A stretch of 64,000 nucleotides of DNA from NCBI RefSeq assembly GCF_000745315.1, contig NZ_JQNQ01000001.1:1798001-1862000 (forward strand). Direction: 5' to 3'. The DNA is from Salegentibacter sp. Hel_I_6. Lineage in GTDB: Bacteria; Bacteroidota; Bacteroidia; Flavobacteriales; Flavobacteriaceae. A model generated the notes under the pieces. The model was not told the origin of the DNA and searched no databases. It saw only the letters and a list, made by a program, of their open reading frames with translations. Positions 1 to 7,186 of the stretch are shown here, in pieces (position 1 is the stretch's first letter; every line of letters begins with the position of its first letter). Made by a program: the position numbers and the translations under genes.

Positions 1-1
1 A

Positions 2-871
2 AGAATGGATAAACGGTTGCTATCCAGCAAGAATTATGAAGTTTTTTTGGCAAAAAAAGAGGTTATTCCGCATATTGTAGCCGAACTTGGAAGACTTCGA
101 GAAATCACCTTTAGAGCAATAGGTGAAGGCACCAACAATGCTACCGATCTTGATAAATTTGACGAATATTATTACCATTTATTTTTATGGGATAATGAAG
201 CTAAAAAAGTAGCCGGCGCTTACCGTATGGGAATGGGAAATGAAATTTATGCAAGGCATGGGATTGACGGGTTTTACCTTCAGGAATTATTTAGATTTGA
301 GCCCGAATTGCATAAAATGATGAGCCAGTCTATAGAAATGGGCCGCGCTTTCATCATTAAAGAATATCAACAAAAACCTATGCCGTTATTTTTACTCTGG
401 AAAGGTATTGTACATTGTACCCTACGTTTTCCCGAGCATAAGTACTTGATTGGCGGAGTAAGCATCAGCAATAAATTCTCAAATTTTTCAAAATCGCTGA
501 TGATCGAGTTTATGAAATCTCATTATTACGATCCTTATGTAGCGCAATATATTAAGCCGAAAAAAGAGTTTAAAGTAAAACTAAAAGACGCCGATAAAGA
601 TTTCGTTTTTGACGCCAGTGAAGCCGATCTTAATAAATTCGATAAAATTATTGATGAAATTGAACCCGAAAATATGCGCCTTCCGGTATTAATCAAGAAG
701 TATATCAAGCAAAATGCGAAGGTGGTGGCTTTTAATGTAGATCCGCTATTCAATAATGCAGTAGACGGTTTAATGTATATTAGAATTGCAGATTTACCTG
801 AAAGTACGGTAAAACCGGTGATGGAAGAATTTCAGAAAGAACTGGAAGCAAAGTTCAATTTAGAGCATTAA
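2..871 (+). CDS. GNAT-family N-acyltransferase (OlsB/hemolysin-like), C-terminal part, 5' partial
   Basis: The 288 visible residues resemble the OlsB/GlsB-type GNAT domain that transfers a 3-hydroxyacyl chain from acyl carrier protein to an amino acid, the first step in making aminolipids. The frame stays open to the left edge of the window. In Bacteroidota this domain is often the C-terminal half of a ~600-residue protein whose N-terminal half is a PlsC-type lysophospholipid acyltransferase. The ATG at position 5 may therefore be internal, and I treat the gene as cut by the window edge. Segments matching the family are the LREITFRAIGEGTNN stretch, the YRMGMG core strand and the EMGRAFI segment. 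The family call is an inference from recognisable motifs; the acyl acceptor (glycine, ornithine or lysine) cannot be told. Confidence 0.7.
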   Translation, partial: RMDKRLLSSKNYEVFLAKKEVIPHIVAELGRLREITFRAIGEGTNNATDLDKFDEYYYHLFLWDNEAKKVAGAYRMGMGNEIYARHGIDGFYLQELFRFEPELHKMMSQSIEMGRAFIIKEYQQKPMPLFLLWKGIVHCTLRFPEHKYLIGGVSISNKFSNFSKSLMIEFMKSHYYDPYVAQYIKPKKEFKVKLKDADKDFVFDASEADLNKFDKIIDEIEPENMRLPVLIKKYIKQNAKVVAFNVDPLFNNAVDGLMYIRIADLPESTVKPVMEEFQKELEAKFNLEH

Positions 872-959
872 GCTGTTAATTTCATGTTATTCTGAAGTAA
901 TCATTATGAAGGTTTTTAATTCATCCTTATCTTCAATTTGATTAAAATTATAAGAAAGA

Positions 960-1610
960 ATGGAAAAAATATTAATAGCCGGTTCTACCGGACAGACAGG
1001 AAAAAGGGTTATTGAGATTTTAAATAACACCGAAAATTTTAAACCCGTGGCAATGATTCGTAAAGAAGAGCAAAAGCAAATCTTTGACGATATGGAAGTA
1101 GAAAGTGTAATGGCCGATCTTGAAGGTGATATAGAACACGCTTTTAAAGGAATTGACCGGGTAATTTTTGCTGCTGGTTCTGGCGGAAGCACCGGCCCCG
1201 AAAAGACCACCTCTGTGGACCAGGAAGGTGCTAAAAAAATGGTTGACGCTGCTAAGAAATTCAACGTAAAGAAATTTATTATGCTTAGCGCTATGGGAAC
1301 CGATAAACCGGAAGAAGGCGGAGACCTGGAGCATTACCTAAAAGCAAAAAAAGAAGCCGATGATTATTTAGTAGATAGCGGCATTGTCTACACAATAGTA
1401 CAACCAGGCCGACTTACAGATGATATGGGACTTGCCAAGGTAAAATTAGCGCTTAAACTGGAAGAACAAGGCGAAATTTCAAGAGACGATGTAGCTTTTC
1501 TTCTTGTAATGTGCCTTGCAGACCCATTAGGAAAAAATATGGCATTCCAGGCACTTGAAGGTCAGGAGTCAATTAAATCTGCGTTAGTAGAATTGAGCCA
1601 GAATAATTAA
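960..1610 (+). CDS. Atypical SDR, NAD(P)H-binding protein (YhfK/SDR_a5-like)
   Basis: A 216-residue protein with one Rossmann domain. The N-terminal MEKILIAGSTGQTGKRVIE carries the GxTGxxG dinucleotide-binding loop of atypical short-chain dehydrogenases. VIFAAGSGGSTGPEKT follows the fourth strand, and KKFIMLSAMGTD holds the active-site region strand. The YxxxK-like segment is HYLKAKKEADDYL, followed by YTIVQPGRLTDD. This matches the NAD(P)H-binding family of YhfK and NmrA-like proteins, whose substrates are mostly unknown. It stands alone on the plus strand, 88 bp after the acyltransferase, and ends 18 bp before a bidirectional terminator-like inverted repeat. Family is secure; substrate is unknown. 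Confidence 0.82.
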   Translation: MEKILIAGSTGQTGKRVIEILNNTENFKPVAMIRKEEQKQIFDDMEVESVMADLEGDIEHAFKGIDRVIFAAGSGGSTGPEKTTSVDQEGAKKMVDAAKKFNVKKFIMLSAMGTDKPEEGGDLEHYLKAKKEADDYLVDSGIVYTIVQPGRLTDDMGLAKVKLALKLEEQGEISRDDVAFLLVMCLADPLGKNMAFQALEGQESIKSALVELSQNN

Positions 1611-1627
1611 GACAGAGATCAAACTAT

Positions 1628-1730
1628 AAAATGCTGTTTGGTAGTTCCCAAATGATAGATCCCCGATCCAAAATCGGGGCAGGCTCTGAAACAAGTTCAG
1701 GATGACGTTGGAATGATCAAACAGCATTTT
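1628..1730. terminator. Bidirectional terminator-like inverted repeat with a dispersed repeat in its loop
   Basis: AAAATGCTGTTTG at 1628-1640 pairs perfectly with CAAACAGCATTTT at 1718-1730 (13 bp), and the right arm runs into a T-rich stretch. It lies between the converging SDR (ends 1610) and arsenate reductase (ends 1736) genes, where a shared terminator is expected. The 77-nt loop is far too long for a normal terminator and contains the dispersed repeat annotated at 1657-1707. Confidence 0.6.
1657..1707 (+). repeat. Dispersed ~50-bp repeat, copy 1
   Basis: It begins AGATCCCCGAT, has a short internal hairpin (CCCCGATccaaaATCGGGG) and ends GAAACAAGTTCAGGATGACG. The reverse complement matches 4475-4524 at about 90% by eye, so it is a repeated unit in intergenic DNA. 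Short repeats with this ending are common between genes in flavobacteria (established knowledge, not checked here). It encodes nothing. Confidence 0.75.
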
Positions 1731-1735
1731 TTGTT

Positions 1736-2152
1736 TTATAGATAGTCATTCACAAATTTCTCACACCAGTCTTTTATTTGGTTCCTGGTGGTTTTAAAAG
1801 CTTCCTGAATTTCTTCTTCTGAACCTTCTACTTTCGAGGGATCTTTAAAATTCTGATGCAACCTTAGCGCATTTTTCGAAGGAATAAACGGGCAGTTTTC
1901 ATTGGCGTGATCGCAGACGGTAATAATAAAATCAAAGTCCACTTCTTTATATTCGTCTACATTATTGCTAGTGTGATGAGAAATATTTATCGCATCTTCT
2001 TTCATAATCGCCACCGCTTTTTTATTTAAACCGTGAGCTTCAATTCCGGCGCTATAAATTTTAGCTCTTTCTTTGGCAAAATGTTCTAAATATCCCTGTG
2101 CCATCTGGCTTCTACAGGAATTTCCGGTACAAAGTACGAGTACGTTTTTCAT
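1736..2152 (-). CDS. arsC: Arsenate reductase, low-molecular-weight phosphatase fold, thioredoxin-coupled
   Basis: Reduces arsenate to arsenite in the cytosol. The start is the ATG at 2152, giving MKNVLVLCTGNSCRS, because the longer frame would run back through the end of the upstream gene. The phosphatase P-loop CX5R is Cys8-Thr-Gly-Asn-Ser-Cys-Arg14. The second redox pair is visible in TVCDHANENCPF (C-x6-C), matching the Cys82/Cys89 relay of thioredoxin-dependent ArsC. Length (138 residues) is normal. It follows the DUF6428-like gene by 10 bp and is surely cotranscribed with it. No arsenite pump (ArsB/Acr3) or ArsR is next to it. Confidence 0.9.
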   Translation of the reverse strand: MKNVLVLCTGNSCRSQMAQGYLEHFAKERAKIYSAGIEAHGLNKKAVAIMKEDAINISHHTSNNVDEYKEVDFDFIITVCDHANENCPFIPSKNALRLHQNFKDPSKVEGSEEEIQEAFKTTRNQIKDWCEKFVNDYL

Positions 2153-2162
2153 ATAAGGTTTT

Positions 2163-2648
2163 TTAGCAGCAACCGCCACCGGGTGCACATTCGTTAGCAC
2201 TTTCCATCGCAGGTTCTGCGACTCCGCAAGTTTCCTTCGCTTTACAGTCGGTTGGGTTTACGTCTAGTTTCATTAGTAAATTTCCGTTTTTAATAGTAAA
2301 ACCGGTCACAAATAATTGTGCGGTATGAAAATTAGCATTGCTATACTCAAATTTTACCTCAGCATCCATATCGTAAGCTTTCATTTGCCCTACTCTCTCC
2401 AGGATCGCCAGGGCTTTAAAAACTTGCATATATTCCGTTTTTCCAATTTCCTCCGGACTTTCCCAAAGCTGAATAATGGTTTCGTTCCAGGTATCGGTAC
2501 CCGCACCGCAGTCTACCGAGTCTATTTTTAGGTGTTTTACTTCGGTTATATGATAATTTGCACCAACCAATAAATTAGGTGCATATTCAAACAACAGGGG
2601 CTTTTGCTCGTGTTGTTTTAGCAAATGGAATAATTCTGATGTTTTCAT
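2163..2648 (-). CDS. DUF6428-like protein linked to arsenate reductase, Cys-rich tail
   Basis: A protein of about 161 residues beginning MKTSELFHLLKQHEQKPLLF. I choose this ATG over one eight codons upstream because the upstream codons lie inside an inverted repeat that looks like an operator. The C-terminus is rich in cysteine (CKAKETCGVAEPA followed by CAPGGGCC), which suggests thiol binding of a metalloid. The body resembles DUF6428, a small family often beside arsenic genes in Bacteroidota; that association is from memory. It is the first gene of a two-gene operon with arsC. The function is unknown, and an arsenite- or metal-binding role is inference. Confidence 0.65.
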   Translation of the reverse strand: MKTSELFHLLKQHEQKPLLFEYAPNLLVGANYHITEVKHLKIDSVDCGAGTDTWNETIIQLWESPEEIGKTEYMQVFKALAILERVGQMKAYDMDAEVKFEYSNANFHTAQLFVTGFTIKNGNLLMKLDVNPTDCKAKETCGVAEPAMESANECAPGGGCC

Positions 2649-2653
2649 AATTT

Positions 2654-2677
2654 TAATATTTGTATATCGCAATATTA
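2654..2677 (-). promoter_or_regulatory. Candidate ArsR-type operator upstream of the arsenate module
   Basis: A perfect 7-bp inverted repeat, TAATATT - 10 nt - AATATTA, with GCGATATACA between the arms on the coding strand. It ends 5 bp before the chosen start of the DUF6428-like gene. The spacing and AT-rich arms suit a winged-helix ArsR dimer, but no arsR gene is in view, so the regulator is an inference. Confidence 0.4.
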
Positions 2678-2749
2678 CGATTAATAAGAATTAGAAAAAA
2701 GAAGAATTAAATATTTTTTCTGTTTATACTTAAAAAAGAATGTTTTAGC

Positions 2750-3136
2750 TTAGAGAAAAGCCTTATCGTTTGGTTCCCAAAGCTCAATCTTATTTCCTTC
2801 CAAATCCATAATCCAGCCGAATTTCCCTTCTTCCACACTTTGAATTTCATCGAATACCTGCACGCCTTCGGCTTTTAAGGTTTCCAGTAATTCTTCAAGA
2901 TTTTCAACGCGGTAATTCATCATAAAATCTTTCTCGGAAGGTTTAAAATGTTCGGTGTCTTCTTTGAAAGGACTCCATTGCGTAGAACATTTATTCCCTT
3001 TTTCGTCCAACCACCAGAACGTGCAACCCCATTGATCGGTATTTAAACCTAAATGCTTGCTGTACCATTCTTTTACCGCTTTCGGGTCTTTGGTTTTAAA
3101 GAAAACCCCACCAATTCCTGTAACTCTTTTATCCAT
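2750..3136 (-). CDS. VOC family (glyoxalase/bleomycin-resistance-like) protein
   Basis: A 128-residue protein with one vicinal oxygen chelate domain. The start is set at the ATG giving MDKRVTGIGGVFFKTKDPKAV, since the 21 codons before it read as leader. Two beta-alpha-beta-beta-beta modules are visible: GVFFKTKDPKAVKEWYSKHLG in the first half, and FMMNYRVENLEELLETLKAEGV then GKFGWIMDLEGNKIELWEP in the second. The final ExxLWEP strand carries the usual metal-ligand Glu. Members include glyoxalases, dioxygenases and resistance proteins, so no substrate can be named. Monocistronic. Confidence 0.8.
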   Translation of the reverse strand: MDKRVTGIGGVFFKTKDPKAVKEWYSKHLGLNTDQWGCTFWWLDEKGNKCSTQWSPFKEDTEHFKPSEKDFMMNYRVENLEELLETLKAEGVQVFDEIQSVEEGKFGWIMDLEGNKIELWEPNDKAFL

Positions 3137-3266
3137 TTTTTCTGAATTAATTTTCCTGAAAATACGATAATTCGGTAGAAATAATTTTGCCACGATCAAT
3201 TACTAAAACAAGTTACAGATCGCCGCGTCTGCTATCGCTTCCTCGCAATAACGAATAATCATAAAA

Positions 3267-3299
3267 AAACCTCACAGGTCTTAGAGACCTGTGAGGTTT
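3267..3299 (-). terminator. Strong intrinsic terminator of the hydroxyacid dehydrogenase gene
   Basis: A 15-bp perfect stem (AAACCTCACAGGTCT at 3267-3281 with AGACCTGTGAGGTTT at 3285-3299) with a 3-nt loop. On the minus strand it is followed by a T run and lies 17 bp after the stop of the dehydrogenase gene. Confidence 0.85.
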
Positions 3300-3315
3300 A
3301 ATCTATTTAGAAGAA

Positions 3316-4296
3316 TTACTTCGCTTCTCCTTTTCCGAATTTATCAATAATTTTTCCAGCAATTACGCTCGCCAGTCTCTCGTGAGATTCTACGGTCCAA
3401 CCGGCAACGTGGGGGCTCAAAATCACGTTATTCAAAAACATAAGTTCTCGCATAGCATCTGGAATCTGGTTTTCTATACTTAGGGAAACGTTCTTTTTAT
3501 TTGAAAAAAGACTTTCAAAAGAAGCTTTTTCGTATTCCAGAACATCCAGACCGGCGCCGAGAACACGACCGTCTTTTAATGCATCTACAAGATCTGCCGT
3601 AACCACGTTTTTTCCGCGAGCAGTATTGATAAACCAAAATGGCTTTTTGTAGGCATCTATAAATTCTTTATTGATCATTTGATCGGTTTCAGGCGTCCAG
3701 GGGGTGTGCAAGCTCACCACATCACATTTCTCTCTAAATTCCTCTAAGGATACCTGACGCACGTGTTCATCGCCTACACCCTCTTTAATATCGTAGCAAA
3801 TTACCTCAACATCAAATCCGCGAAGTTTTTTGGCAAAGGCTTTTCCCATATTTCCGTAACCTACAATTCCAACAATTTTCCCGTCTAATTCCAAACCGCG
3901 ATTTTCTTCCCGATGCCAAAGGCCATCACGAACTTCTCTATCGGCTTTGTTTAGTTTATTAAAAAGGGAAAGTAGCATCGCCAGGGAATGTTCCCCAACA
4001 GCATTTCGGTTGCCTTCAGGCGCAGAAAATAAGGTGATGCCATGTTCTTCAGCGTAATCTACATCTATATTTTCCAGCCCGGCTCCTACCCTAGCTATAA
4101 ATTTTAAATTAGGTGCCGCATCAATAAACTCACGATCTATCGTATAACGACTTCTAATAACGATCCCATCGTAGAGATGTTGATTTTCCAGCGTTTCTTC
4201 CCGCGATTGGGTAAAGCCTTCAATATTTTGATGCCCGGCATCTTGTAATTGTTTGATTAAAGTTGGATGATTGGTATCTGAATGTAAGATAATCAT
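3316..4296 (-). CDS. D-2-hydroxyacid dehydrogenase (phosphoglycerate dehydrogenase-like)
   Basis: A 326-residue NAD-dependent D-isomer 2-hydroxyacid dehydrogenase. The substrate domain is residues ~1-95 and the NAD domain ~96-280. The Rossmann fingerprint is GIVGYGNMGKAFAKKL. The catalytic Arg lies in INTARGKNV, the Glu in the region around ENQIPDA, and the His in LSPHVAGWTVES. It lacks the C-terminal ACT domain of regulated SerA enzymes, so it may be the short Bacteroidota phosphoglycerate dehydrogenase for serine synthesis or a relative with another 2-hydroxyacid. serC is not adjacent. It is monocistronic with its own terminator. Confidence 0.85.
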   Translation of the reverse strand: MIILHSDTNHPTLIKQLQDAGHQNIEGFTQSREETLENQHLYDGIVIRSRYTIDREFIDAAPNLKFIARVGAGLENIDVDYAEEHGITLFSAPEGNRNAVGEHSLAMLLSLFNKLNKADREVRDGLWHREENRGLELDGKIVGIVGYGNMGKAFAKKLRGFDVEVICYDIKEGVGDEHVRQVSLEEFREKCDVVSLHTPWTPETDQMINKEFIDAYKKPFWFINTARGKNVVTADLVDALKDGRVLGAGLDVLEYEKASFESLFSNKKNVSLSIENQIPDAMRELMFLNNVILSPHVAGWTVESHERLASVIAGKIIDKFGKGEAK

Positions 4297-4703
4297 TGCT
4301 CTAAATTGAGTTTTTAATTTTTATATAACGCCCGCCGGGACTAAGCTCAAAAACTGGCTTATCCGCATTATAAATAAATTAAGTTAGAAAAAATGGATTT
4401 TGAAATGAAGGCGGTTTCATTTGTTAACTCACTATGTGAGATTTTTTGAGGCTGTTTTAAAAGTTTTATTGAATCGTCATCCTAAACTCGTTTCAGAGCC
4501 TGCCTCGATTTTTATCGGGGATCTAATGTTATAATAATTCGAATATGTTAGAAGCTGAAACAAGTTCAGCTTGACGCAATAGACTCAATTGAACAACCTA
4601 ATTTAGTATTCAAGTTAATTTCCCCGATTTATTCAGAGAACTTCCATAAGAAAAACCAAAGTTAAAGAATGATTTTTAAAACTTAAAGCCATAAGCCTTT
4701 AAG
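4297..4703. other. 407-bp intergenic region with a dispersed repeat
   Basis: No gene is visible between the dehydrogenase and mgtE. The region holds the second copy of the ~50-bp repeat at 4475-4524 and a degenerate partner half at about 4555-4576, annotated separately. The rest is AT-rich with no clear structure. Confidence 0.6.
4475..4576 (-). repeat. Dispersed repeat copy 2, with an inverted partner end (MITE/REP-like)
   Basis: Positions 4475-4524 are the reverse complement of copy 1 at 1657-1707 with a few changes. At 4555-4576 the end motif recurs inverted (CTGAAACAAGTTCAGCTTGACG against the start CGTCATCCTAAACTCGTTTC), so the whole forms a ~100-bp unit with imperfect terminal inverted repeats. 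No coding capacity. Confidence 0.7.
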
Positions 4704-6053
4704 TTAGAAACCAAGTACCAATTTAGAAATATAGAAAAAGAGGAAAATACCAAAGATATCATTGCTTGTAGTGATAAAAGGACCTGTAGCAATCGCGGGA
4801 TCAATACCCTGCTTATTTAATATAATTGGCACAAAAGTTCCCACCAAAGCGGCTACAATAATTACCGAAAGTAAAGATGCTGCTATGGTAATACTCACCA
4901 ATTGATCCTGCCCTACTATAAGTCCGAATAAAATAACAAGAATTCCCAAAGCAATTCCATTAATTAAACTAAGACTAACTTCTTTTATTAAACGTTGTAA
5001 TAAGCTACCACGTAAATTATCATTTGCAAGTCCCTGAACTATAATTGCGCTGGACTGTACTCCAACATTTCCCGCCATCGCGGCAATTAGGGGAGTGAAG
5101 AAAAATAAAATTGGAAATTGCTCTAAAGCTTCTTCAAAACCTTTCATAATATAAACACTGCCCAGCCCACCAAATAGACCAAGCACTAACCAGGGTAAAC
5201 GTGCCCGGGTTAATCTTAACAGGCTGTCATCTGCCTCTACATTTTCAGAAATACCGGAAGCCATCTGGTAATCCTTTTCGGCCTCTTCTTTAATAAAATC
5301 TACAATATCATCAATGGTAATTCTCCCCACCAGGCGGCCCATTTCATCTACAACGGGAATAGCTTCCAGGTCATATTTTTGCATTATTCGGGCTACTTCT
5401 TCGCCTTCGGTATGTACGGTCACATAATCTACCTGCGGAATATATACATCCTGAATATTGGCATGACTGGGTGCGGTAAGCAAATCTTTTAGTGAAAGTC
5501 TACCTTTTAACTTGTTTTTATCATCCACTACATAAATGGAATGTACACGGGTCACATTTTCGGCCTGTTCACGCATTTCAGTCATACAACCGGTTACACT
5601 CCAGTTTTCTTTAACTTTTACGAGCTCTTTAGCCATAAGTCCACCGGCAGAATCTTCATCATACCTAAGTAACTCTACAATATTATCAGCGTGTTCTTCG
5701 TCTACAAGTTCTGCAATAACATTTTGCTGGCGCTCGGGAGAAAGTTCAGAAATGATGTCGGCGGCATCATCGGTATCCATTTCTTCCAACTCTTCAGCGA
5801 TCTCTTTGGCCGAAAGGGTATCTAAAATACGTTCCCTAACTCCTTCTTCCAGTTCCATTAAGGCTTCAGAAGTTTTTTGACTATCCAGCAGTTTAACCAG
5901 GTAAGTAGCTTCTTCTAAAGAAAGTTCGGTAAGAATTTCAGCAATATCAGCGTGATGCACGTCTTCAAGGTGCAATAGTAATTCCTCGTTATTTTCCTGT
6001 TCTACGAGAAATTTTAGTTTTTCTATTAACTCACTACTGATTTGAAATTGCAT
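4704..6053 (-). CDS. mgtE: Magnesium transporter MgtE
   Basis: A 449-residue inner-membrane Mg2+ channel. The order is an N-terminal superhelical domain (~1-130, with LHLEDVHHADIAEIL and the acidic EMDTDDAADIISEL), two CBS domains (~135-255, with YVVDDKNKLKGRLSLKDLL and IPVVDEMGRLVGRITIDDIVDFI), then a five-helix membrane domain (~285-449) containing the family pore signature PLIAAMAGNVGVQSSAI. The length is typical. Its 5' end overlaps the 3' end of rsmA by 20 bp, so the two are cotranscribed. Gating by cytosolic Mg2+ through the N and CBS domains is known for the family. Confidence 0.95.
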   Translation of the reverse strand: MQFQISSELIEKLKFLVEQENNEELLLHLEDVHHADIAEILTELSLEEATYLVKLLDSQKTSEALMELEEGVRERILDTLSAKEIAEELEEMDTDDAADIISELSPERQQNVIAELVDEEHADNIVELLRYDEDSAGGLMAKELVKVKENWSVTGCMTEMREQAENVTRVHSIYVVDDKNKLKGRLSLKDLLTAPSHANIQDVYIPQVDYVTVHTEGEEVARIMQKYDLEAIPVVDEMGRLVGRITIDDIVDFIKEEAEKDYQMASGISENVEADDSLLRLTRARLPWLVLGLFGGLGSVYIMKGFEEALEQFPILFFFTPLIAAMAGNVGVQSSAIIVQGLANDNLRGSLLQRLIKEVSLSLINGIALGILVILFGLIVGQDQLVSITIAASLLSVIIVAALVGTFVPIILNKQGIDPAIATGPFITTSNDIFGIFLFFYISKLVLGF

Positions 6054-6864
6054 AGGGCTGAATTTTAAGGGTCAAATCTATAAATTCCTGAAAACCGAGT
6101 TGCTCAGGGCGTTTGCCAAATATAGGATCTTCCCTTAAATTATCGGGTAAATCGAAAGTTTTTAAACTATTTCGCATCGTCTTTCTACGTTGCTGAAATG
6201 CTGTTTTTACAACTCTAAAAAACAGTTTTTCATCACACGCCAGCGTAAAATTTTCCTTTCTGGTTAATCGCAAAACACCACTATCTACTTTTGGTGGCGG
6301 ATTAAATACTGAAGGCGGGACCGTAAATAAATATTCAGCTTCATAAAAAGCCTGAACCAGTACCGAGAGAATTCCGTAGGTTTTATTGCCCTGCTTTTCA
6401 CAAATTCGCTGCGCGACTTCTTTTTGAAACATTCCCGAAAATTCAGGAATTTGGTGTTTCAATTCTAAAACTTTAAAAACAATTTGGGTTGAAATATTAT
6501 AGGGGAAATTACCAATAATCGCAAAAGCTTCGTCGCGAAAAGCAGTTCCTACATCATACTTCAAAAAATCGAATTGATGAATTCTATCTTCCAGTTGTGG
6601 GTAATGTTCCTGCAGGTAAGCAACACTTTCAGTATCAATTTCTATTACGTGAACCTCAGCATCCTGTTTTAATAGATATTTGGTGAGAACGCCCATTCCG
6701 GGGCCAATTTCAAGCACTTTATTGTAACCTTTGTAGGTAAGGGTTTCGGCTATTTGCTCAGCAACACTTTCATCGGTTAAAAAATGCTGCCCAAGATGTT
6801 TTTTTGCTCTTACTTCGCCTTCTTGTGACTGCGGAGTTTTGCCTCTTTTTTTATATTTACTCAT
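6034..6864 (-). CDS. rsmA: 16S rRNA (adenine1518/1519-N6)-dimethyltransferase
   Basis: RsmA/KsgA dimethylates two adjacent adenines in the 3' hairpin of 16S rRNA late in 30S assembly. The 276 residues show the family start KKHLGQHFLTDESV (21-34), the SAM-binding loop EIGPGMGVLT (~52-61), the catalytic NFPYNIS motif (119-125) and the C-terminal RRKTMRNSL segment. It lies 4 bp after the DUF4286 gene and overlaps mgtE. Everything expected is present. Confidence 0.96.
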   Translation of the reverse strand: MSKYKKRGKTPQSQEGEVRAKKHLGQHFLTDESVAEQIAETLTYKGYNKVLEIGPGMGVLTKYLLKQDAEVHVIEIDTESVAYLQEHYPQLEDRIHQFDFLKYDVGTAFRDEAFAIIGNFPYNISTQIVFKVLELKHQIPEFSGMFQKEVAQRICEKQGNKTYGILSVLVQAFYEAEYLFTVPPSVFNPPPKVDSGVLRLTRKENFTLACDEKLFFRVVKTAFQQRRKTMRNSLKTFDLPDNLREDPIFGKRPEQLGFQEFIDLTLKIQPYAISNQ

Positions 6865-6868
6865 AGAT

Positions 6869-7177
6869 CTACTGCTCGCTAATTACCTGCATTTCGGTTC
6901 TAAAAGCCACAAATTTTCCTTCAAAAATTTTACTTTTTCCTCTTAACCTATCAGCATCTTCTTTGTAATATCTCTCCAAAACTTCTTTGTTTTCAGTAGT
7001 ATATTGAACAGAATAAGTGATGCCGCCCATAGCCTCGGTTACCATCACACGTGTCATTAAAGCTTTTTTAAATTTTCCGGTATCCAGCATCTCGGGAATA
7101 TGTTCATCCTTCATCCATTTCACCCACTCATCGTGAATTGCTTCTTCTACATTTATGGTTACATTATATATATACAT
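6869..7177 (-). CDS. DUF4286 family protein
   Basis: A 102-residue protein starting MYIYNVTINVEEAIHDEWVK. It has the pattern of DUF4286, a small ferredoxin-like-fold family in Bacteroidota often found with rsmA and a TPR gene. No catalytic motif is visible and no function is known. It sits 9 bp after the TPR gene and 4 bp before rsmA, inside a tight operon. Confidence 0.82.
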   Translation of the reverse strand: MYIYNVTINVEEAIHDEWVKWMKDEHIPEMLDTGKFKKALMTRVMVTEAMGGITYSVQYTTENKEVLERYYKEDADRLRGKSKIFEGKFVAFRTEMQVISEQ

Positions 7178-7186
7178 ATTGGTTTT

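Noticed and set aside
3215..3255. A TCGCCGCGTCTGC-like GC-rich stretch resembling another flavobacterial repeat
   Set aside because: Only one copy is in the window, so a repeat cannot be supported from the sequence.
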